Below, piece by piece: positions 58,237 through 64,000 of a DNA stretch of 64,000 nucleotides. Location: contig CAJUIT010000018.1 of NCBI GenBank assembly GCA_910586565.1, forward strand, positions 1-64,000, in the 5' to 3' direction. The notes beneath the pieces are model-generated. The model saw only the letters and a list, made by a program, of their open reading frames with translations. It made no database searches and had not been told where the DNA came from. The stretch comes from an uncultured Muribaculaceae bacterium. Its GTDB lineage: Bacteria > Bacteroidota > Bacteroidia > Bacteroidales > Muribaculaceae. Every line of letters starts with the position of its first letter. Position 1 is the stretch's first letter. Position numbers and translations under genes: made by a program.

Positions 58237-60282
58237 ATGAAACTTCTCAACATGGCAATCGCAGTTGCGGCTATAGCCTCGACTTCGGGTAGCGCGCTCG
58301 CCACAGAGCACCTCAAAAGCGTTAACCCCGCCTACATCGACAATTCAATCCCCGTTGGTGAGGATTTCTACCACCACGTGAACAAGGGGTGGATGGATGC
58401 CCATCCCCTCTCACCCGAATATGCCCGTTTCGGCGTGTTCAACATCCTGGCCGATTCGGCCGAGGCCAACGTGAAAGAAATTGTGCTCAACCTCGGAGCT
58501 ACCAACCCCGAAAAGGGCACCAACGCATTCAAAATCTGGACCCTCTACTCGCAGGGGATGGACTCGGTGCGCCGCAATGCCGAAGGCGCAACCCCCATTC
58601 TGGCCGACCTCAAGAAAATTGAGGATACCGACCACGCCGGAATGGAGGACCTCTTCATGTGGATGCACAAATACTACTCGAGTCCCTTCTTCGGCGCAGG
58701 CCCGATGGAGGATATGGCCGACAGCAACCGCTACGCAATGTATGTGAGCGGCGGCTCGATGGGTCTGGGCGACCGCGACTACTATCTGCTCAACGACAAG
58801 GAGAACAAACGCATCCTCGATGCCTACAAAAAACTTATCGTTGGCCAGATGATGAACGCCGGCTACAAGAAAAAAGATGCCACCCGCATCATGAACAACG
58901 TGATTAAGATTGAAACAGCCATCGCCGACTCGGCACTCACCCGCGAGGAGAGCCGCAACATCGTGGCAATGTACAATCCGCGCACTCTCGACCAGCTCAA
59001 AGCCGATTATCCCAACATCAACTGGGACCGCTTCTTCGTTGAGACAATGGAAATCGACACCCCCGCCGAATTCATCCTCACCGAGCCCAAAGGCCTCGAA
59101 CAGGCCAACAACCTCATGGGCAAACTCACCGACCGCGAAATCAAGGACTACTATCTGTGGAAATATGTTGCACAGGCAGCCCCCTATCTGAGCGACAAAT
59201 TCACCGACACCGCCTTTGAATTCTCCAAAGTGAAAAGCGGCGTGCAGCAGCAGCGTCCCCGCTGGAAACGCGCCCTCGGTGTGCCCGACAGCTACATGGG
59301 CGAAGCTATCGGCCGCCTCTATGTTGAGAAGCACTTCCCCGAAAGCTCCAAGCAGAAGATGCTCGACCTCGTGGGCAACCTCAAAGTGGCTCTCGGCAAG
59401 CACATCATCAACCTCCCCTGGATGACCGACGACACCAAACTCAAGGCCATCGAGAAGCTCAACTCGTTCACCGTAAAAATCGGCTATCCCGACAAGTGGA
59501 AAGACTACTCAGCAATGGAAATCGACCCCGCCCTCTCCTACTACCACAACGTGCACAACGCAGGCATGTGGCATCAGAAAGAGGAACTCTCGAAATGGGG
59601 CAAACCCGTTGACAAATCGGAATGGGGCATGACTCCCCAGACCGTGAACGCCTACTACAACCCTATGGCCAACGAAATCGTGTTCCCCGCAGCCATCCTG
59701 CAGAACCCCTTCTTTGACCCCGAGGCTTCCGATGCCGAGAACTACGGCGGTATCGGCGTTGTAATCGGCCACGAAATGACTCACGGCTTCGACGACCAGG
59801 GCCGTAACTTCGACGCAAAAGGCAACATGACCAACTGGTGGACCGACGAGGACGCCAAGAGCTTCGACGAACTCACCTCGAAACTCGGCAAACAGTTCGA
59901 CGAGGTTGAGATTCTCCCCGGCCTCTTCGCCAACGGTTCTTACACAATGGGTGAAAACATCGCCGACCAGGGTGGTCTGCGCGTGAGCCGCACCGCATTC
60001 CTCGACGCTCAGAAAAAGAAAGGTGTTGACATCAAATCAGAAGAAGCTAAAATCGACGGTTTCACACCCGAGCAGGCATTCTACCTCAACTATGCCAACA
60101 TCTGGGCCACCAACTGCCGCGATGAGGAAAAACGCAACCTCACAATCGGCGACGTTCACTCACTGGCCGAGAACCGCGTGAACGTTACCCTTCGTAACAT
60201 CACCCCCTTCTTCGAGGCATTCGGCATCAAGCAGGGCGACAAACTCTATCGTCCCGCAGCCGAACAGGTTGTAATCTGGTAA
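58237..60282 (+). CDS. M13 family zinc metalloendopeptidase (neprilysin-like)
   Basis: A 681-residue secreted peptidase, family M13, usually acting on oligopeptides. Signal peptide MKLLNMAIAVAAIASTSGSALA. The N-terminal M13 domain starts with SIPVGEDFYHHVNKGWMDAHPLS. The zinc site is VVIGHEMTHGFDDQG (HExxH near residue 512) with the third ligand in MGENIADQGGLRVS (near 573); the substrate-binding NAYYNPMANEIVFPAAIL is intact, and the end shows the family's FFEAFGIKQGDKLYRPAAEQVVIW. No lipobox, so periplasmic. Own leader with a near-consensus -7 box (TAACTTTA, 58157-58164) and a strong terminator. Confidence 0.95.
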   Translation: MKLLNMAIAVAAIASTSGSALATEHLKSVNPAYIDNSIPVGEDFYHHVNKGWMDAHPLSPEYARFGVFNILADSAEANVKEIVLNLGATNPEKGTNAFKIWTLYSQGMDSVRRNAEGATPILADLKKIEDTDHAGMEDLFMWMHKYYSSPFFGAGPMEDMADSNRYAMYVSGGSMGLGDRDYYLLNDKENKRILDAYKKLIVGQMMNAGYKKKDATRIMNNVIKIETAIADSALTREESRNIVAMYNPRTLDQLKADYPNINWDRFFVETMEIDTPAEFILTEPKGLEQANNLMGKLTDREIKDYYLWKYVAQAAPYLSDKFTDTAFEFSKVKSGVQQQRPRWKRALGVPDSYMGEAIGRLYVEKHFPESSKQKMLDLVGNLKVALGKHIINLPWMTDDTKLKAIEKLNSFTVKIGYPDKWKDYSAMEIDPALSYYHNVHNAGMWHQKEELSKWGKPVDKSEWGMTPQTVNAYYNPMANEIVFPAAILQNPFFDPEASDAENYGGIGVVIGHEMTHGFDDQGRNFDAKGNMTNWWTDEDAKSFDELTSKLGKQFDEVEILPGLFANGSYTMGENIADQGGLRVSRTAFLDAQKKKGVDIKSEEAKIDGFTPEQAFYLNYANIWATNCRDEEKRNLTIGDVHSLAENRVNVTLRNITPFFEAFGIKQGDKLYRPAAEQVVIW

Positions 60283-60306
60283 TCATCACCTCACAAAAAA
60301 AATCTC

Positions 60307-60343
60307 AACCGGGCCGCGTCAGCAACGACGCGGCCCGGTTTAC
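60307..60343 (+). terminator. Terminator of the M13 peptidase gene
   Basis: A perfect 14-bp stem, AACCGGGCCGCGTC (60307-60320) with 60327-60340, 6-base loop. Only a short T tail, but the stem is very stable. Confidence 0.8.
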
Positions 60344-60477
60344 ATATACAGGTTTCGCAACTTTCATGCACTCAAATCGGTTATAATTATACAGCCCGAT
60401 TCGGCTCTGACGAATCAATCGAGTCGGCCGGGCATGTTTTAAATCAAACAGCAGCCTAACACTAAAAACACACAACT

Positions 60478-60885
60478 ATGGCCTACAAGATTATTGAAAT
60501 CGAAGGTGTGGGTGAATCTTACGCCTCGAAACTCGAAGCCGCCGGCGTGAAAACCACAGCCGACCTCCTTTCACGCGCCGCAACCCCCAAAGGGCGTGAA
60601 CAACTTGCCGAAGAAACAGGCATCAGCGCGAAACTGATTCTGAAATGGGCAAATCATGCCGACCTTTTCCGCATCAAAGGTGTTGCCGGACAATTTGCCG
60701 AGCTGCTTGAAGCTGCCGGAGTCGACACCGTGAAGGAATTCCGCCATCGCGTGGCCGCCAACCTCCAGCCCAAGCTCGTTGAGGTAAACGACAAAAAGAA
60801 CCTCTGCAACCGCGTGCCGTCGGTTTCGGAACTCGAACGGATGATTGAGCAGGCAAAGGAGCTCGAACCGGCCATAACCTACTGA
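60478..60885 (+). CDS. DUF4332 family helix-hairpin-helix-type protein
   Basis: A 135-residue cytoplasmic protein of the DUF4332 family. It has two helix-hairpin-helix-like units: IIEIEGVGESYASKLEAAGVKTTADLLSRAAT (residues about 4-35) and LFRIKGVAGQFAELLEAAGVDTVKEFRHR (about 62-90), each with the I-x-G-V-G/A turn that contacts nucleic-acid backbone in HhH proteins. Nucleic-acid binding is thus likely but its role is unknown. An Asn/Lys linker and a final helix follow. Short inverted-repeat copy D starts seven bases after the stop. Confidence 0.88.
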   Translation: MAYKIIEIEGVGESYASKLEAAGVKTTADLLSRAATPKGREQLAEETGISAKLILKWANHADLFRIKGVAGQFAELLEAAGVDTVKEFRHRVAANLQPKLVEVNDKKNLCNRVPSVSELERMIEQAKELEPAITY

Positions 60886-60891
60886 TTCTGC

Positions 60892-60948
60892 AAGGGTGTG
60901 TCATAACGGCTCGTCCGGGTCGTTATGACAGCATCCTCTCTATCTGGA
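60892..60948 (+). repeat. Dispersed inverted-repeat element, minimal copy D
   Basis: A 57-bp version. The left end AGGGTGTGTCATAACGGC and TCGTCCGGGTCGT are as in copy A, then the right end GACAGCATCCTCTCTATCTGGA follows at once. TGTCATAACG (60899-60908) pairs perfectly with CGTTATGACA (60921-60930) around a 12-base loop, so the pairing has been made exact in this shortened form. It lies at the 3' end of the DUF4332 gene. Confidence 0.75.
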
Positions 60949-61044
60949 AAAGAAAGGCGTTGGCGGGAAGCAGCCACCGTTTAATTTTTGATGTGTGAAA
61001 GTTTTTTGCGACCTTTACACCACGAAAACGCAAACGCATCATTC

Positions 61045-61443
61045 ATGGCAAAGCAGGAATATATCGAGAAAAACAAACAATGGCTGCGCGACAAAGCAGC
61101 CGAGACAGGCGTTAAACCGCTCGACAAGGGAATTTACTACAAGGAACTTTCCAAAGGCAAACCCGGAGGAGCCACACCCAACCGCAACAGCGTTGTGACC
61201 GTGCATTACACCGGGCGCACCATCAACGGCAAGAAATTCGACAGCAGCCGCGGGGGCGCTCCCCTCGCCATGCGCCTGCGCGACCTGATTCAGGGGTGGG
61301 TAATCGCCCTGCAGCAAATGCACGTTGGCGACAAATGGGAGGTTTACATCCCCGCCGAAATGGGCTATGGCAAATTTTCGCAACCGGGCATCCCAGGCGG
61401 CTCAACCCTGGTGTTTGAAATCGAGCTGCTTGGAGTGATGTGA
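61045..61443 (+). CDS. FKBP-type peptidyl-prolyl cis-trans isomerase
   Basis: A 132-residue cytoplasmic prolyl isomerase and folding helper. The FKBP fold is seen in NSVVTVHYTGRTINGKKFDSS, the flap, then LRDLIQGWVIALQQMHVGDKWEVYIPAEMGYG and IPGGSTLVFEIELLGV. The active-site aromatic and Asp residues (Tyr, Phe-Asp, Trp, Tyr) are present. The start MAKQEYIEKNKQW is used; 19 further codons upstream are in frame but unlikely. No signal peptide or lipobox, unlike most Bacteroidetes FKBPs, which are exported. Near-consensus -7 box GACCTTTA at about 61009. Confidence 0.92.
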   Translation: MAKQEYIEKNKQWLRDKAAETGVKPLDKGIYYKELSKGKPGGATPNRNSVVTVHYTGRTINGKKFDSSRGGAPLAMRLRDLIQGWVIALQQMHVGDKWEVYIPAEMGYGKFSQPGIPGGSTLVFEIELLGVM

Positions 61444-61565
61444 TGCAGCGTTGAAACGCGCAGCCAACGCACCTCCATTCCGCAACTCACACCAACGCAA
61501 TTGCAACCATTGCCTACCGGTTAGGCTAAAAATTAACCTCAAAGAGCGAAAAGCGCACCTATTAA

Positions 61566-61597
61566 TTTGGCAAGCTCGAAAAAATAGCATAACTTTG
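61566..61597 (+). promoter_or_regulatory. Textbook Bacteroidetes promoter of tRNA-Ser
   Basis: TTTG (61566-61569), 20 bases, then TAACTTTG (61590-61597): both boxes exact. It stands 46 bases before the mature tRNA. Confidence 0.85.
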
Positions 61598-61643
61598 CAC
61601 ACCGTAAAGCCACAGCACATTTCACCTATGTGCCACAAAACCC

Positions 61644-61731
61644 GGAGTGGTGCTCGAGTGGCTGAAGAGGCACGCCTGGAAAGCGTGTATACCCCAAAAG
61701 GGTATCCCGAGTTCGAATCTCGGTCACTCCG
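61644..61731 (+). tRNA. tRNA-Ser (anticodon GGA)
   Basis: 88 nt. Acceptor GGAGTGG pairs with TCACTCC (61724-61730), with one G-T pair and discriminator G. Anticodon arm CACGC-CTGGAAA-GCGTG gives anticodon GGA, which reads UCC/UCU. The long variable arm TATACCCCAAAAGGGTATC marks a class II tRNA, here serine. T arm CCGAG-TTCGAAT-CTCGG. CCA is not encoded. Own promoter at 61566-61597 and terminator at 61754-61787. Confidence 0.97.
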
Positions 61732-61753
61732 CAACAAAACAACATCCGCCCGA

Positions 61754-61787
61754 AATCCCGCAAGCAGAATTGCCTGCGGGATTTTTT
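61754..61787 (+). terminator. Terminator of tRNA-Ser
   Basis: AATCCCGCA (61754-61762) pairs with TGCGGGATT (61774-61782), followed by a T-run. It ends 15 bases before the zeta-toxin-like gene, so that gene is read either by read-through or from an unseen promoter. Confidence 0.85.
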
Positions 61788-61802
61788 GCCATTAAACCAA
61801 TA

Positions 61803-62375
61803 ATGTCGCAAAAGATTCTTTATATTATTGCAGGATGTAACGGAGCCGGAAAAACAACGGCTTCCTACTCAGTGTTGCCCGACTTGTTGGAATGCCGGGA
61901 ATTTGTCAATGCCGATGAAATAGCCAAAGGTCTGTCGCCGTTCAATCCCGAGTCAGTTGCTATTGAAGCCGGAAAACTAATGCTCCAACGCATTGATTTA
62001 TTGCTAAGTTCGGAGAAAACATTTGCCATAGAAACAACATTGGCAACCCGTAGTTACGCAACATTGGTGAAAAGAGCGAAACTGAACGGCTACAGGATTG
62101 TGTTGCTGTTCTTTTGGCTGTCATCGCCTGAAATGGCCATAGAACGTGTGGCAAAACGTGTCAGCGAAGGTGGTCACAACATCCCGCGAGACACAATTAT
62201 CCGTCGCTATTGGTTAGGCCTGCAGAACTTCTTCAACATTTTCGCTCCCATAGTGGACAGCTGGATGTTCTTCTCAAACATAGACGATACCACACTCTTG
62301 GCCACTAACCGGGAAATTAAAGAACAGGAATTATTTACTCAAATAACGAAATTATGTCGGAACAGGAAGAGTTGA
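61803..62375 (+). CDS. Zeta-toxin family P-loop kinase
   Basis: A 190-residue nucleotide-binding protein of the zeta-toxin family, whose members phosphorylate UDP-activated amino sugars (or other small molecules). Walker A is IIAGCNGAGKTTASYSVLP (residues about 8-26). EFVNADEIAKGLSPFNPE and FAIETTLATRSYATLVKRAK hold the conserved Asp, Glu and substrate-side residues; VAKRVSEGGHNIPRDTIIRRYWLGLQNFF has the Arg-rich catalytic segment. Shorter than the classical streptococcal zeta, but typical for the Bacteroidetes form. The sequence is more AT-rich than neighbours, suggesting transfer, and lies just after a tRNA gene. A 67-residue partner overlaps its end. Confidence 0.88.
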   Translation: MSQKILYIIAGCNGAGKTTASYSVLPDLLECREFVNADEIAKGLSPFNPESVAIEAGKLMLQRIDLLLSSEKTFAIETTLATRSYATLVKRAKLNGYRIVLLFFWLSSPEMAIERVAKRVSEGGHNIPRDTIIRRYWLGLQNFFNIFAPIVDSWMFFSNIDDTTLLATNREIKEQELFTQITKLCRNRKS

Positions 62376-62557
62376 ACTTATATGATAAAATCTCTAACGG
62401 ACTGAAAACATCCTATGAGAATTTGCTGCGTCGCAAAGCTGCTCTGGGGCAGGATATGGTATTTGCCGACGAGAATGGAATGCCGCGCATAGTTCCTGCA
62501 AAAGATGCGTTGGCCGATTATTTACACACCAACAGTTCCTCGGCCCACCACAATTAA
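62354..62557 (+). CDS. Small partner (putative antitoxin) of the zeta-like protein
   Basis: A 67-residue protein overlapping the toxin gene by 22 bases, hence translationally coupled. It starts MSEQEELNLYDKISNGLKTSYENLLRRKAALG, an amphipathic helix, then DMVFADENGMPRIVPAKDALADY. Similar small proteins (helix, then a short strand with an I-V-P-A-like turn) commonly accompany Bacteroidetes zeta-type kinases, so an antitoxin role is plausible but inferred. The toxin-first order is the reverse of the classical epsilon-zeta operon. A bidirectional terminator follows at 62603. Confidence 0.7.
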   Translation: MSEQEELNLYDKISNGLKTSYENLLRRKAALGQDMVFADENGMPRIVPAKDALADYLHTNSSSAHHN

Positions 62558-62602
62558 AAGCCTTAAACGGGAGTTTATTCCCACACTCAACCTTCAACAA
62601 AT

Positions 62603-62657
62603 ATACAGCAACAGTGTGTCATGATACAAAATGGCACACTGCTGCTGTATTTTTGGT
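62603..62657. terminator. Bidirectional terminator between zeta pair and porin
   Basis: ATACAGCA (62603-62610) with TGCTGTAT (62643-62650), and the inner AGTGTG with CACACT, form one long stem. T-rich tail TTTTTGG on plus and ATTTGTTG on minus. Confidence 0.8.
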
Positions 62658-62671
62658 TAAACCTTTCGGCG

Positions 62672-63946
62672 TCAGAAGGTGACGGCAAACTGGCACTGGA
62701 GGCGGTTGGTGTGGAGGCCGATGCCATCGAAGCTCTTGCGGTGGCCGTAGTCATATTCGATGCCGGCCGACACGAAACGGTTGATGTTGTAGATAACATT
62801 GGCAGCCACGTAATCGCCGTAGCGATAGGTGTCGCCATCCACAGTGCCACCGGCTCCAAGCCAGTTGGTAACATGGCTGTAGGTGAGATTGGCCGATACC
62901 TTCGACGATAAATTCAGACTCAGGCCACCGGTAAGCCCCAGCGTTTTCACCATCGACAATTCGCCGGCATTGCCCGTGTAGGTGGCATCGAGGCCGAGGC
63001 CGTTATCGTCCTGAATGTAGGTGCCGATTCCACGGCCGTAGGCCGCGTTATACTGAAACGAAAGCGGGCCTGCGATGGTGGCCATACCCGACAGCTGCAC
63101 TCCGAGTCCCACCAAGGTTGAATTCTTTTCGGCAACCAGGTTGCGGTACTGCATAGGGCGTACCAGTCCAGATAAACGCACATGCGATTTACCTGCCTCC
63201 CATGCATACTGCAGATAGAGAGGAATGGCAGGAATTCGCTGATTCACCACTGCATTGTAGCTGTCGGTTGTAAAACTTGCCGTTGGAGCATCAATACCGA
63301 TTGCACCCGAAAAATTCTGTGTGAAATTCTGCAACCAATAGGCCGTGAACACAGTGAGGTCGGGATAACCGTTAGGACCCTGGTCATCAATGGTCACAGG
63401 CTCGGCGGCGCCGTCGTTGAACAGGGTGCTCGTGTAGCCGACTGTTAAACCGCGGTAACGCCCGTAGAAGTGTGAGCAAGTAAAATTCCCGTTGTTATCA
63501 AAATCGGCTTTCATGAAAAGGCCGATTTTATTGTCGGAGTGCGGCATGGCAACGATGTTCATATAGATTGACGATGTTTGCCATCCGAAACCGAGTGAAC
63601 CTCCGTTGCCGGGAGTTGACCGTGTGATTGACGACGGAATGAAATCGAGGGTTGATGGCATATTGTCGCCGAAATCATAAACAGCCTCTCCGAGGAACTG
63701 TGCTCCGATACCGAGATAGAATTCGTGATCCTTGCCCACGATGGCAAAACGGGGCAGCCCGTTATCCTTAGCCTTTGAGGGGGCATTACTCTTGAAGCTC
63801 TTCTCAACATGCGAAGGATCGGCAGAGTCTTCATTGACAAATACCGTTACAACATCCTCTTCAAAATAGCGGCCGTCGCGCTGCGCGCTTGCGCCGAACG
63901 CCGATGCAATGCCTGCGGCGGCGAGGAGTAAAAGTTTGGTGTGCAT
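62672..63946 (-). CDS. DcaP-like trimeric outer-membrane porin
   Basis: A 424-residue outer-membrane channel. Signal peptide MHTKLLLLAAAGIASAFGASA cut before QRDGRY. An N-terminal stretch of about 50 residues is polar and may form a periplasmic coiled or linker segment. The barrel begins near PRFAIVGKDHEFYLGIGAQFLGEAVYDFGD and runs as alternating strands (GLFMKADFDNNGNFTCSHFYGRYRGLTVGYTST), ending RLQCQFAVTF with terminal Phe. This fits the DcaP-type porins, which pass dicarboxylates or small anions in other bacteria. The substrate here is unknown. Monocistronic; the start lies 54 bases from the window end. Confidence 0.82.
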   Translation of the reverse strand: MHTKLLLLAAAGIASAFGASAQRDGRYFEEDVVTVFVNEDSADPSHVEKSFKSNAPSKAKDNGLPRFAIVGKDHEFYLGIGAQFLGEAVYDFGDNMPSTLDFIPSSITRSTPGNGGSLGFGWQTSSIYMNIVAMPHSDNKIGLFMKADFDNNGNFTCSHFYGRYRGLTVGYTSTLFNDGAAEPVTIDDQGPNGYPDLTVFTAYWLQNFTQNFSGAIGIDAPTASFTTDSYNAVVNQRIPAIPLYLQYAWEAGKSHVRLSGLVRPMQYRNLVAEKNSTLVGLGVQLSGMATIAGPLSFQYNAAYGRGIGTYIQDDNGLGLDATYTGNAGELSMVKTLGLTGGLSLNLSSKVSANLTYSHVTNWLGAGGTVDGDTYRYGDYVAANVIYNINRFVSAGIEYDYGHRKSFDGIGLHTNRLQCQFAVTF

Positions 63947-64000
63947 AGATTAGTGTGTCTTTAGAAAGTTGATTTTTTACAACCCTCGTGAATAATATAG

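Overview
The window is chromosomal DNA of a gut-type Bacteroidales bacterium, most likely of the family Muribaculaceae (Duncaniella/Muribaculum-like). This is inferred from the SusC/SusD pair, a T9SS-type sorting tail, the DUF4295-L33-L28 cluster, DUF3109/DUF4421/DUF4332 families and, throughout, promoters with the Bacteroidetes -7 box TAnnTTTG instead of a classical -10 box. The taxonomic call is from recognition, not from a search.

Layout. 0.2-1.0 kb: small outer-membrane beta-barrel. 1.1-3.1 kb: a patch of palindromic repeats around one orphan gene. 3.2-3.8 kb (-): DUF4295, rpmG, rpmB. 4.1-6.0 kb (+): glutamine-dependent NAD synthetase. 6.2-12.2 kb (-): barrel protein, hisS, typA, acyl-CoA ligase. 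12.4-14.6 kb: TlpA-like lipoprotein (+), then VanZ-like protein, GNAT enzyme and a tiny partner (-). 15.1-18.9 kb (+): recJ and recQ, followed by a candidate structured RNA and a palindromic element. 19.5-27.5 kb (-): DUF3109, MscS channel, clostripain-type lipoprotein, fcl, gmd, alaS. 27.8-31.2 kb: merR-like (+), NlpC/P60 and a barrel (-), SufT-like and lpxH (+), and a candidate sRNA. 31.8-32.3 kb (-): ECF sigma factor, facing a 1 kb AT-rich gap that carries an array of TGTAAC motifs. 33.3-43.5 kb (+): ilvE, HD protein, gltX, kdtA, argR, gyrB, rnr. 43.7-45.1 kb (-): one-helix membrane protein and DUF4421 protein. 45.7-55.3 kb (+): SusC, SusD, a surface-type lipoprotein and a T9SS-tailed subtilisin. 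55.7-62.6 kb (+): ald, ychF, M13 peptidase, DUF4332, FKBP, tRNA-Ser and a zeta-toxin pair. 62.7-63.9 kb (-): DcaP-like porin.

Most genes are core housekeeping: translation (hisS, alaS, gltX, tRNA-Ser, L33, L28, typA, ychF), DNA topology and repair (gyrB, recJ, recQ), RNA decay (rnr), LPS (lpxH, kdtA), GDP-fucose (gmd, fcl), NAD and amino acids (nadE, ilvE, ald, argR). The accessory content is the SusCD-lipoprotein-protease block, which looks like a nutrient (possibly peptide) uptake locus without an adjacent regulator or glycosidase, and two candidate toxin-antitoxin-like pairs.

The least explained signals are non-coding. They are: (i) a dispersed 128-bp inverted-repeat element present as two full-length and two internally deleted copies; (ii) a patch of 20-bp palindromes at 1.3-3.0 kb; (iii) an eight-fold TGTAAC array upstream of the sigma factor; (iv) two candidate sRNAs with terminators; and (v) a structured leader in front of the NlpC/P60 gene.
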